From the NCBI GenBank assembly GCA_020434085.1, contig JAGRBM010000555.1, positions 1 through 12,250 of the forward strand: DNA of 12,250 bases. Direction: 5' to 3'. Positions 1 through 6,975 of the stretch are shown piece after piece. Numbering within the stretch: the first letter of the stretch is position 1; the number at the start of each line of letters is the position of its first letter. This stretch comes from Chrysiogenia bacterium (lineage in GTDB: Bacteria > JAGRBM01). The notes below the pieces were generated by a model, which was given only the letters and a program-made list of their open reading frames with translations, had not been told where the DNA came from and made no database searches. The position numbers and the translations under genes are program-made.

Positions 1-191
1 GCGCCCAGCGCCCGGCATCGGTGCGCACCGCGGCGCTGCTGGCCAAAAGCAGCGCCCCCACCGAAGCACGCGAGGCCATCGACTACGTGGGCTTTGAAAT
101 CGGCGAGGAATACATCGTCGGCTACGGCCTCGATCACGCCGAGCGCTACCGCGAGCTGCCGGATCTGTGGGTGATGCGGCTGCCGGAATAA
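1..191 (+). CDS. hpt: Hypoxanthine phosphoribosyltransferase, C-terminal end (partial)
   Basis: The reading frame is open from base 3 to the TAA at 189-191; the start lies left of the window. The visible 62 residues contain YVGFEIGEEYIVGYGLDHAERYR, here split as YVGFEIGEE then YIVGYGLDHAERYRELP. This matches the C-terminal signature of bacterial HGPRT (YVGFxIPDxFVVGYGLDYxExYRxLP), which packs around the purine-binding pocket. The enzyme salvages hypoxanthine or guanine with PRPP to give IMP or GMP in the cytosol. The catalytic and PRPP loops are outside the window, so activity cannot be judged. The identification rests on the strong tail motif and the typical ending a few residues after the YRELP segment. 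The gene is convergent with the Nudix gene on the other strand. Confidence 0.9.
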   Translation, partial: AQRPASVRTAALLAKSSAPTEAREAIDYVGFEIGEEYIVGYGLDHAERYRELPDLWVMRLPE

Positions 192-213
192 CCCGTTGCC
201 AATCCAGGCGAGA

Positions 214-233
214 GGGCGAGGCATGCCTCGCCC
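214..233. repeat. Perfect 20-bp palindrome between convergent genes, REP-like
   Basis: Arms GGGCGAGGC and GCCTCGCCC (9 bp each) are separated by AT. It starts 22 bases after the hpt stop. Weaker complementarity continues outward (GCGAG at 208-213 against CTCGC at 236-240). The right side lacks a real T-run (CCCTTCC), so it is at best a poor intrinsic terminator. The architecture GGG-NNN-GGC, a 2-nt loop, then the complement is shared with the two elements at 9716-9785. That favours a small repeat family over a one-off terminator. Confidence 0.55.
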
Positions 234-253
234 TTCCTCGCTGGCCCCGTGCA

Positions 254-290
254 CCCCTCATCCGCCCTTCGGGCAGCTTCTCCCGAAGAA
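254..290. repeat. Degraded copy of a widespread CCCTCATCCG...CTTCTCCC intergenic repeat
   Basis: The stretch begins CCCTCATCCGCCCTTCGGGC and continues to CTTCTCCC. From memory this closely resembles an intergenic repeat family common in Proteobacteria (CCCTCATCCG-N-CTTCGGGCACCTTCTCCC). Internally CTTCGGG (267-273) and CCCGAAG (282-288) form a perfect 7-bp stem with an 8-nt loop. The usual right half (GGGAGAAGG) is not visible, so the copy looks truncated. It lies just downstream of the Nudix stop and could also stabilise that mRNA's 3' end. The family assignment is recalled, not searched. Confidence 0.45.
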
Positions 291-303
291 TGAACCAAAG
301 CTT

Positions 304-792
304 TTAGAGACGCGCCTTGCGCACCGCCCGAATGGTGCGCTGGTCGTAGCGCATGAAAACCTGACGGATGCGCTCTCTTGCTGCGTCGATGATCTGCGCG
401 TGATCGAAGGCCAGCGGCGGCAGCTCATCGAGCACGAAGAGCTGCGCCTTTGCCGCGTCGTCACCGGCGCGGATGGTCAGTGACTCGGCCGGCAGGACGG
501 CGGTGAAGGCCTCGGAGATGGTGCGCCCACGCGGGTCGCGCCCCGGCGCGGAAAACGAACGCACGTATTCGAGACCCTCCAATTTCACCCCGGTCTCTTC
601 CTCAAGCTCGCGCGCGGCGGCGGCCTGCGAGTCCTCGCCCTCGTCGACAAAACCGCCGGGCAGCGCCCAGCTCCCTGCGAAGGGATCGCGCCCACGCTCG
701 ATCAGCAGAATCTTGAGCGGCTCGTTGTCGGCAAAGGCGAAGAGCACCACGTCGACGGTGAGCGCGCAGTTGGGAATGATCGTACTTGCCAT
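304..792 (-). CDS. Nudix hydrolase (ADP-ribose pyrophosphatase-like)
   Basis: This 162-residue single-domain cytosolic protein has a perfect Nudix box at residues 47-69: G-x5-E-x7-REL-x-EE-x-G-V (GGFVDEGEDSQAAAAREL then EEETGV). The glutamates of the REXXEE core would bind Mg2+ or Mn2+ and hydrolyse a nucleoside diphosphate linked to another group. The upstream LLIERGRDPFAGSWALPGGF run is typical of the ADP-ribose/NADH pyrophosphatase and NrtR-like branch. There is no C-terminal winged helix, so it is not an NrtR regulator, and the substrate cannot be fixed from sequence. The ATG at 790-792 is preceded by AAGAGG about 6 bases upstream, a good ribosome binding site. It is convergent with hpt and appears monocistronic. 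Confidence 0.92.
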   Translation of the reverse strand: MASTIIPNCALTVDVVLFAFADNEPLKILLIERGRDPFAGSWALPGGFVDEGEDSQAAAARELEEETGVKLEGLEYVRSFSAPGRDPRGRTISEAFTAVLPAESLTIRAGDDAAKAQLFVLDELPPLAFDHAQIIDAARERIRQVFMRYDQRTIRAVRKARL

Positions 793-1223
793 GGCACCTC
801 TTCTTAGCCGGTTTTTCGCAGGCAGGCCCAGTCACGCGTAAACAGACTTGGCAAACTCGTATAACCACTTGTTTTTACAGCGTTTTTAGAGATGCACCCA
901 AACGCTCCCCTGCGCCCTGCTCCCAGCAGCAAGCGCATAACTCCTTTAATTTCAGTCAGTTATCTGGTACCCACCCACCTGCCAACCTGGTTGACAGCGG
1001 TGTTCAGATTCCCGGGGTCCGCAGCGCCGCTTCCGCTGAAATCGACGTCAGTGTCTAGTGTAAATCCCAATAATTTCAGCGTACTTACGAGTTTACAAAA
1101 ATATATGTTCAGGATGGAACGCTTCTTGAGTTAACGCCGACAACATTGCACCAGCGTGCCCCGACGAGCCCTTGGGTGAGTCTCGAGGAAGCCGGAACCC
1201 GCGAGGCACATGGGTAGGAGGAA
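793..1223. other. Gene-free region with AT-rich block upstream of the secreted phospholipase-lectin gene
   Basis: No reading frame here has convincing codon bias. The left end carries the Nudix leader. Bases about 1060-1112 are conspicuously AT-rich for this genome (TTTACAAAAATATATG and similar) and are the likely promoter zone of the downstream gene. No -35/-10 pair with good spacing was found. TTGACA at 991-996 has no -10 at 16-18 bp. The last 70 bases can fold, with GTGCC (1156-1160) pairing GGCAC (1205-1209) and CGAG/CTCG pairs inside, so a structured leader is possible. I recognise no known riboswitch and no tRNA. Confidence 0.4.
1216..1221 (+). promoter_or_regulatory. Strong ribosome binding site deciding between two adjacent ATGs
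   Basis: AGGAGG lies 2 bases before the ATG at 1224 and 5 bases before the ATG at 1227. The second spacing is closer to optimal, so 1227 is preferred as the start of the phospholipase-lectin gene. The encoded difference is a single extra methionine. Confidence 0.75.
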
Positions 1224-1226
1224 ATG

Positions 1227-3266
1227 ATGAAGTTTTCGATTGGAATCCTGGCAGCTCTGATGCTGTCGCTCTCCGCAGGCACGGCACTGGCCGGCGGATC
1301 GACGCCGCCGCCTCCGCCGCCGTCCACCCCTTCGGCCGACGTGGCCTGGGCAAAGACCGCCCTGGCACTACAGCGTCAGATTGATGTGCGCACTCCCTTC
1401 AAGGACGCGACCTTCCTGGGCACGCACAACAGCTACAACTCGCAGGCCTACCAGACGATCTTCAGCTACCTCGATCCCAACCAGAGCAACTCGCTCTCGA
1501 CGCAGCTCTTCGACTCGGGCGCGCGCTTTATCGAGCTCGACGTGCACAACGCCTACAACGACCTGCTGCTCTGCCACGGGCAGGACAACCACGTGGGGTG
1601 CAGCGCCTTCGACCGCCCCTTCTGGAAGGGCCTCGAAGAGCTGCGCAAGTTCCTCACCCGCTACCCCGAAGAAGTGGTGCTCCTCTACATCGAGGATCAC
1701 ATGGACGGGAAGTACAACGACGCTTTGAGCGACATTCTCAGCCAGCTCGGCAGCCACATCTACACGCCGGCGGGCAACTGCACGAACATTGCCACCAACC
1801 TGACCAAGGCCGACGTGCTGGCCGCGGGCAAGCAGGTGCTGCTGCTCGATCCGGGTTGCGACGGGAACAGCGCGTGGGACTCCATCGTCTTCTCGGGCAT
1901 CGGCAGCGGCGGCTTTCCCACCGAGCAGGTGGAGGACCTGAACGGCTTTCCCGCCTGCAACGGCGGCGCCAACTATGAGAACATGGTGCGCTTCTACGAG
2001 GACCGCACCAACCTCTCCTCGCTGTTTTCCGATCCGGGCGATCCGCTGACCACTTCCAACATCGATGACGTTCTCAAGTGCGGCGGCAACATCGTGGGCT
2101 TCGACATGCTGGGCAAGGACGACGCCCGCATGACGGCGGCAATCTGGAGCTGGGCCCCCGGAGAGCCCAATAACTACAACAGCAACGAAGACTGCGGCGA
2201 ATCTCGCGGCGACGGGCGCTTCAATGACGTCAACTGCGCCAACACCCGCCAGTACGCCTGCCGCAAGCCCGGCACCAAACAGTGGTACGTCACCAACGGC
2301 GCGGGCCCCTGGATCACGGGCGAGCTCTACTGCAGCGCCGAGACCGGCGGTCAGTTCCTTTTTGACGTGCCCACCAGCGCTTCCGACAACGAGGCGCTCA
2401 AGAGCGCCAAGGCCGCGCGCGGCGCGGGCACGGTGTGGCTCAACTACCAGGACGCCGACACCGAGGGCACCTGGCTCGTCGGGCACGAGGGCAAGGCCGC
2501 CAAGAGCGCGCAGACCATTTTCCAGAACAAGGGCAGCAAGTGCATGGACGATTCCTCGGCGCGCGCCGCCGCGGGCGCGAACGTCCACCTCTGGGATTGC
2601 CACGGCAAGGCCAACCAGTTCTGGCTCCTCGACTCCGACGGGCTCATCCACAGCGGCGTGAATTACAACCGCTGCCTCGAAGCCGCCGGCTGGGGCACGG
2701 CAAACGGCACGAACATCCAGCTCGGCAACTGCCACGGCGGCGACAACCAGGTCTGGATCTACGACGGCCAGACGCTCGCGAGCGCGCTCGCTCCGGGCAA
2801 GGTCATCGACGTCTCGGGCAACGGCAGTTCCAACGGCACGAACATCCAGCTCTGGAGCGCCAATGGCAGCCAGGCCCAGCGCTGGACCGCTGCCAAGTTC
2901 CTCTCCATCAAGTCGGTGGGCAAGTGCCTGGACGTGAGCGGCTACAACACCGGCAACGGCACGAACATTCATGCCAGCACCTGCCACGGCGGCGACAACC
3001 AGAAGTGGTGGCACGACGAGCGCGGCCTGCTGCGCAGCCTGATGCATCCGGGCAAGTGCCTGGACGTCGAGGGCAAGAGCACTTCGAACGGCGCCAACAT
3101 CCACCTGTGGGACTGTCATGGCGGCGACAACCAGGTGTGGATCTACGACGGCACCTTCCTGCGCTCGAAAATGAACCAGTCGAAGGTCGTCGATGTCTCG
3201 GGCGACGACAACGTGCATTTGTGGGGTTACCACGGGGGGGCCAACCAGCAAATGAAATTCGAGTAG
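1227..3266 (+). CDS. Secreted PI-PLC-type phosphodiesterase with permuted C-type lectin segment and six ricin-type lectin repeats
   Basis: Residue numbers count from the ATG at 1224. A Sec signal peptide covers about 1-23 (cleavage after ALA), followed by a Pro-rich linker (28-36). Residues about 60-300 form a PLC X-like barrel: GTHNS (catalytic His68, Asn69), IELD (Glu104, Asp106), CHG (catalytic His118) and LYIEDH (Glu157). These positions correspond to the two histidines and four Ca2+ ligands of eukaryotic-type PLC, which suggests Ca2+-dependent cleavage of a phosphoinositide or similar phosphodiester. Residues 305-418 hold both halves of a C-type lectin domain in reversed order: WAPGEPNN, EDC, FND and YAC first, then the W..A...C, VWL and EGTW half. 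Residues 430-680 contain six repeats of about 42 residues ending in QxW (NQFW, NQVW, AQRW, NQKW, NQVW, then NQQM), equal to two beta-trefoils for glycan binding. Many cysteines fit an exported protein. It is monocistronic with its own terminator. The substrate and the host or prey target are unknown. Confidence 0.85.
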   Translation: MKFSIGILAALMLSLSAGTALAGGSTPPPPPPSTPSADVAWAKTALALQRQIDVRTPFKDATFLGTHNSYNSQAYQTIFSYLDPNQSNSLSTQLFDSGARFIELDVHNAYNDLLLCHGQDNHVGCSAFDRPFWKGLEELRKFLTRYPEEVVLLYIEDHMDGKYNDALSDILSQLGSHIYTPAGNCTNIATNLTKADVLAAGKQVLLLDPGCDGNSAWDSIVFSGIGSGGFPTEQVEDLNGFPACNGGANYENMVRFYEDRTNLSSLFSDPGDPLTTSNIDDVLKCGGNIVGFDMLGKDDARMTAAIWSWAPGEPNNYNSNEDCGESRGDGRFNDVNCANTRQYACRKPGTKQWYVTNGAGPWITGELYCSAETGGQFLFDVPTSASDNEALKSAKAARGAGTVWLNYQDADTEGTWLVGHEGKAAKSAQTIFQNKGSKCMDDSSARAAAGANVHLWDCHGKANQFWLLDSDGLIHSGVNYNRCLEAAGWGTANGTNIQLGNCHGGDNQVWIYDGQTLASALAPGKVIDVSGNGSSNGTNIQLWSANGSQAQRWTAAKFLSIKSVGKCLDVSGYNTGNGTNIHASTCHGGDNQKWWHDERGLLRSLMHPGKCLDVEGKSTSNGANIHLWDCHGGDNQVWIYDGTFLRSKMNQSKVVDVSGDDNVHLWGYHGGANQQMKFE

Positions 3267-3283
3267 TCCCCGACCCTGCTCGG

Positions 3284-3330
3284 ACAGCGCCGCCGCTCGA
3301 TTCCCCTTTCGAGCGGCGGCGCTGTTTTTT
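3284..3330 (+). terminator. Strong rho-independent terminator of the phospholipase-lectin gene
   Basis: A perfect 17-bp GC-rich stem (3284-3300 with 3309-3325) surrounds an 8-nt loop (TTCCCCTT) and runs directly into a T-run at 3325-3330. It begins 17 bases after the stop codon. It is the clearest terminator in the window and insulates the next gene. Confidence 0.95.
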
Positions 3331-3336
3331 GCGTGC

Positions 3337-3342
3337 TATAAG
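3337..3342 (+). promoter_or_regulatory. Possible -10 element of the M42-like peptidase gene
   Basis: TATAAG (in GCTATAAGTGG) lies immediately after the terminator T-run and 26 bases before the ATG at 3369. The region where a -35 would fall is inside the terminator stem and does not resemble TTGACA. This call rests on the -10 and its placement only. Confidence 0.35.
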
Positions 3343-3368
3343 TGGCCCTTCACAAGAAGGACCCCACC

Positions 3369-4499
3369 ATGTTCGACGACATCCTCGAGCGTCTGCTGCG
3401 CTGCCCGACGGCGCCCTTCCATGAGGGCTACGTGCTCGGCGAGATCCGCGCCCTCGCGCGCCAGTATGGGCTGCCGCTCAGCGAAGACCGCTTCGGCAAC
3501 CTGCGCGTGGATCATCCCGCCGGTGGCAGCGGCGCCCAGCTCCTGATGGTTGCACACACCGATCACCCGGCCTTTCTCGTGACCGGTATGCGCGGCAAGC
3601 GCGCGACCGGCGCGTGGTGGGGCGGCGTGCTGCCACCCTACTTCAAGGGCGCAAAGGTGAAGCTCCATCCCTACTGCGCGGCGCTCAAACCCGAGGAGGC
3701 CGCCGCCATGGCCATCCGCGGGCGCATCACTTCGACAAAGCTCGATGAGAGCAAGCGGCGCGTGCACGAGGTGTCCGTGCAGCTCGAAGCCGCGCCCGAC
3801 AAGAACTTCGAATGGATCGGCGGCTGGGACCTTCCCGAGTTCCGTCGCCGCGGCAACCGGATCGTGAGCAGCCACATCGACGACCTGGTGGGCGCGGCGC
3901 TCGCGCTCTCGACGCTGGTCGCGCTTCGCGGCAAAAAGCTCAAGGCGCCTGTCGCGGCGCTCTTCACCCGCGCCGAAGAGGACGGGTTCCATGGCGCGCT
4001 GGCGGCAACGATGGACAAACTTGTGCCCGCAAACGCGCTGGCCCTCTCCATCGAATCAAGCAGCCAGAGAGCCGGCGCCCGGCTGGGCAAGGGCCCGGTG
4101 CTGCGCCAGGGCGACGCCGCCGGCGTATTCGATTCGCGCGCCACGCGCTGGATCGAAGAGCAGGCCGCCGCGCTTGCAAAGAAAAAGAATCTCGTCTTCC
4201 AGAAGCGCGTCATGGACGGCGGCGCCTGCGAGGCTACCGCCTTTGGCGCACTCGGCTACGCCTCGTGCGGGCTCGCCCTGCCGCTGGCGGGGTATCACAA
4301 CATGGGTCCGAAGGACCGCATCGTTGCCGAGCAAGTCGATGCCGACGACGCCGCGGCGGCGCTCGCGCTGCTTGAGCACCTGGCAAGAAACTGGACCGGC
4401 GAGCTGCCGGTAAAGACGAAGCTTGGCGCAACGCTGGAGAAACGCCGCAAGGAATCGGTGCGGCAGCTCAAGAAGCGCAAAGTGCCGACGGGATTTTAG
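3369..4499 (+). CDS. M42-like zinc aminopeptidase (M42/M28/M20 fold)
   Basis: The 376-residue cytosolic protein keeps the metal-site residues of M42 (TET/glutamyl aminopeptidase-type) enzymes. These are VAHTDH (His63), SHIDD (bridging Asp171), RAEEDGFHGA (catalytic Glu203, ligand Glu204), SIES (Glu229 where many M42 have Asp) and GYHNMG (His310). It would release N-terminal amino acids from peptides with a two-metal centre. The length fits the family. The insert at about residues 75-160 takes the place of the usual M42 dimerisation/apical domain. The C-terminal tail (351-373) is very Lys/Arg-rich, which is unusual. The ATG at 3369 follows AAGAAGG by 8 bases. A GTG at 3342 would add nine residues but falls on the -10-like sequence and has no ribosome site. 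It ends 4 bp from the convergent ptsP stop. Confidence 0.8.
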   Translation: MFDDILERLLRCPTAPFHEGYVLGEIRALARQYGLPLSEDRFGNLRVDHPAGGSGAQLLMVAHTDHPAFLVTGMRGKRATGAWWGGVLPPYFKGAKVKLHPYCAALKPEEAAAMAIRGRITSTKLDESKRRVHEVSVQLEAAPDKNFEWIGGWDLPEFRRRGNRIVSSHIDDLVGAALALSTLVALRGKKLKAPVAALFTRAEEDGFHGALAATMDKLVPANALALSIESSSQRAGARLGKGPVLRQGDAAGVFDSRATRWIEEQAAALAKKKNLVFQKRVMDGGACEATAFGALGYASCGLALPLAGYHNMGPKDRIVAEQVDADDAAAALALLEHLARNWTGELPVKTKLGATLEKRRKESVRQLKKRKVPTGF

Positions 4500-4503
4500 G
4501 GAG

Positions 4504-6849
4504 TTACCGCAGCCGGTCCAGCTCGGGCAGGTCGAGCCCGGCCAGCACGCCGCGCAGATAGATCGTCACTTCATCGCGGGTGCCAAAGCGCAGGGCTTTC
4601 TTTGCCACCTGCTCGCAGTCCTTGGCCGAGAGCGCCTGAATCACGTAGCGAACCAGCGGCAGCGAAGTGGGAGAGACCGAGATGCCGTCGAAGCCCATGC
4701 CGACCAGCAGCGGGATCGCCTCCGGATAACCGCCAAGCTCGCCGCAGAGGTTCACGCGAATCTTCGCTTTCCTGGCCGCTTTGCTCGTCAGGTTGATCAG
4801 CTGCAACACCGCCGGGTGGAGCGGGTCGAACAGGCCGGCCACACGCTGGTTGTTGCGATCGACGGCCAGCGTGTACTGGGTCAGGTCGTTCGTTCCCACG
4901 CTGAAAAAGTCGACCTTCTTGGCAAACTTATCGGCCAGCAGCGCGGCCGCCGGCACCTCGACCATCATTCCGATCTCAATGTCGGGATCGAAGTCCTGGC
5001 CTTCGCGCTTGAGCTCGGCCTTGGTTTCCTCGACAAGCTCGCGGGCGCGATCGAGTTCGCTGAGATTGGTAATCATGGGGAACATGATCGCAGCCTTGCC
5101 CAGCGTGCTGGCGCGCAAAATGGCGCGAAGCTGCGTCTTGAAAACGTGAACCAGATCGAGCGAGACGCGAATGGAGCGCCAACCGAGCACCGGATTGCTC
5201 TCAATGGGGCCCTTGAGCTGCGGCATGTATTTGTCGCCGCCGGCATCCAGGGTTCGGAAGACGATCAGATCGTCGGGGCCGTTCTTGATGACCTGCGAAT
5301 AGACCTTGTACTGCTCTTCTTCGGTCGGGAACGTGGGCCGCGTGATGTAGAGAAACTCCGTACGATAGAGCCCCACGCCGTCGGCGCGGTAGGTGCGCGC
5401 GGTCTTCGCGTCGGCGATGATGCTCACGTTGGCCATGAGGCGAATCCGCCGACCGTCGGTCGTGGCAGCCTCGGCCTTCGTGGAGCCCTCGATCTCCTCG
5501 CGGGCGGAGCGGTAGTCGCGGCGCGCGCGCTTGAATTCCTTGAGTACTTCCTTGTCAGGATTGACGTAGACATTGCCCGATGCACCGTCGACGATCAGGA
5601 AGTCCCCGTCGCGGATCATGCGGAGCTGATTTTCCAGACCCACCACGCCGGGAATGCCGAAGCTGCGCGCGAGAATCGACGCGTGGGAGTCGGCACCGCC
5701 CTCGCCCGAGACCATGCCCACCAGGCCGCGCGCTTCCATCTCGATCGCGTCCGAGGGCATCACCCGCGTTGCAACGAGAATTCCGCGCTCGCCCTTCTTG
5801 CGCTTGTGGTCGGGCGACTTCCGGGACAGGGAGTTGAGCATGCGCTTGCCCACGTCCTCGATGTCCGCGATCTTGTCGGCAATGTAGGGATCGTCGATCT
5901 GCTCGAAGAGCTGCACGTAGTGCGCGACCACGTTGCGCACCGCATAGAGGCCGCTGTGCTTCTGCACGCGAATGGCTTCGCGGATCTTTCCGAGAAAGCC
6001 CTCGTCCTCGAGAATCATGAGATGCGTCGAGAAGATCTTGGCTTCTTCGTCCGAGAGACGCTCGGCGATGCGCAGCTCGGCGTCCTTGATCTCGTCGCGC
6101 ACGCGCGAGATCGCCTGGTCGAGCGCGTAGAGCTCCGCATCGGTGTCTTCGACGAATTCCTTGACGCCGAAGAGCTGCATCAGGTCGCCTTCTTCGACGA
6201 CGACGGCGGTTCCCATGGCGATGCCCGGCGAGGCGGCGATGCCACGCACCACGCTGTGCCGGCCTTCCTCACCGCCGCGCTGGCGCTCGGTCGCACGCGA
6301 GGGCGGCCCCAGCGGCAGCTTGTGCTCGTTCACCGCCTGCAGCAGGCGGTAGTTCTGCACCATGACGGCAACCTGCGTGCCGATGCTGCCGATGACCGAG
6401 AGGTCCTCGGGGGAGAACTGGCGCTCGTCGCGGGTCTGGACGTTGATGACACCAAGCGGGCGGCCCTGCTCGAGAATCGGAGAGGAGAGCAGCGAGATGT
6501 ACTGCTCTTCCTGGGTCTCGGGAAAATACTTGTAGCGTGGGTGTTCGGCGGCGTTCTTGACGGCGACGGGCTTCATTTCTTCGACCGCGAGGCCGGTGAT
6601 GCCTTCATCGACGTGCATCTGCACCTTGCCGACCGATGCCGGGTCGAGTCCCTCGGTGGAGGTGAGCACCAGGTTCTCGCCGGTTTCGTCGAGCAGGTAG
6701 ATCGAACACACATCGCAGTCCATCTGGCGAGTTACCAGACGGCAGACGTGATCGAGCGTGTCCTGCAGCTCGTGCGAGCGCGAGATCAACGCGGCGATTT
6801 CTTCTAGAATCGCCAGTTTCTTGGCAATGTCGTTGTGGTCGATGCTCAT
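4504..6849 (-). CDS. ptsP: Phosphoenolpyruvate-protein phosphotransferase PtsP (GAF-Enzyme I, nitrogen PTS)
   Basis: The 781-residue cytosolic enzyme takes phosphate from PEP and passes it to an NPr/HPr-type carrier, the first step of the regulatory nitrogen PTS. Residues about 1-172 are a GAF domain (VCSIYLLDE, LGVINVQTRDERQFSPEDL). A charged linker (175-198) is followed by the Enzyme I part. The phosphohistidine is His389 in GGADSHASILARS, within the EI swivelling domain. The PEP-binding barrel shows GVGLYRTEFL (491-500), RTLDAGGDK (532-540), GWRSIR (556-561), FFSVGTNDLTQYTLAVDR (648-665) and catalytic Cys702 in LCGELGG. All key residues are intact. An in-frame ATG at 6939 would add 30 residues that read like leader DNA and do not resemble the GAF family, so MSIDHNDIAKKL (6849) is chosen even though its ribosome site is weak. 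No ptsO or ptsN is in the window. Confidence 0.93.
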   Translation of the reverse strand: MSIDHNDIAKKLAILEEIAALISRSHELQDTLDHVCRLVTRQMDCDVCSIYLLDETGENLVLTSTEGLDPASVGKVQMHVDEGITGLAVEEMKPVAVKNAAEHPRYKYFPETQEEQYISLLSSPILEQGRPLGVINVQTRDERQFSPEDLSVIGSIGTQVAVMVQNYRLLQAVNEHKLPLGPPSRATERQRGGEEGRHSVVRGIAASPGIAMGTAVVVEEGDLMQLFGVKEFVEDTDAELYALDQAISRVRDEIKDAELRIAERLSDEEAKIFSTHLMILEDEGFLGKIREAIRVQKHSGLYAVRNVVAHYVQLFEQIDDPYIADKIADIEDVGKRMLNSLSRKSPDHKRKKGERGILVATRVMPSDAIEMEARGLVGMVSGEGGADSHASILARSFGIPGVVGLENQLRMIRDGDFLIVDGASGNVYVNPDKEVLKEFKRARRDYRSAREEIEGSTKAEAATTDGRRIRLMANVSIIADAKTARTYRADGVGLYRTEFLYITRPTFPTEEEQYKVYSQVIKNGPDDLIVFRTLDAGGDKYMPQLKGPIESNPVLGWRSIRVSLDLVHVFKTQLRAILRASTLGKAAIMFPMITNLSELDRARELVEETKAELKREGQDFDPDIEIGMMVEVPAAALLADKFAKKVDFFSVGTNDLTQYTLAVDRNNQRVAGLFDPLHPAVLQLINLTSKAARKAKIRVNLCGELGGYPEAIPLLVGMGFDGISVSPTSLPLVRYVIQALSAKDCEQVAKKALRFGTRDEVTIYLRGVLAGLDLPELDRLR

Positions 6850-6959
6850 TCCCGGCCTGTCCGCATGTGACGCGAAGACACCGGTTTCAGCACGCAAGGG
6901 AGCCTTCAGAGCCCTCTTCCCCTGCGCTCCCCCGGCCAACGAGTTCCACGCGATATTTG

Positions 6960-6965
6960 AGTATA
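6960..6965 (-). promoter_or_regulatory. Possible -10 element of ptsP promoter
   Basis: On the minus strand the sequence reads TATACT, five of six matches to TATAAT, in an AT-rich patch 110 bases before the ptsP start. No good -35 lies 16-18 bp upstream. That position is instead occupied by the inverted repeat at 6976-6993, which would fit an activator-dependent or repressor-controlled promoter. Confidence 0.4.
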
Positions 6966-6975
6966 GACGCTGAGC

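Noticed and set aside
991-1019. TTGACA at 991-996 as a promoter
   Set aside because: Bases 16-18 bp downstream are GC-rich (GGGGTC region) and do not resemble a -10.
1368-3251. 627-codon open frame antisense to the phospholipase-lectin gene
   Set aside because: Its product is a low-complexity Val/Ala/Leu/Glu/His string mirroring the sense codons. The sense frame has a signal peptide, catalytic motifs and QxW repeats. High GC3 leaves antisense frames open.
2435-3424. 329-codon plus-strand frame overlapping the ricin repeats
   Set aside because: The product is Arg/Gln/Pro/His-rich out-of-frame translation that runs through the terminator at 3284-3330.
4423-6807. 794-codon open frame antisense to ptsP
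   Set aside because: The sense strand encodes a complete PtsP with every catalytic motif. The antisense product matches no fold and is a codon-bias artefact.
6850-6939. N-terminal extension of ptsP by 30 residues from an upstream ATG
   Set aside because: The extension has no family resemblance and reads like leader DNA. The GAF domain begins naturally after MSIDHNDIAKKL.
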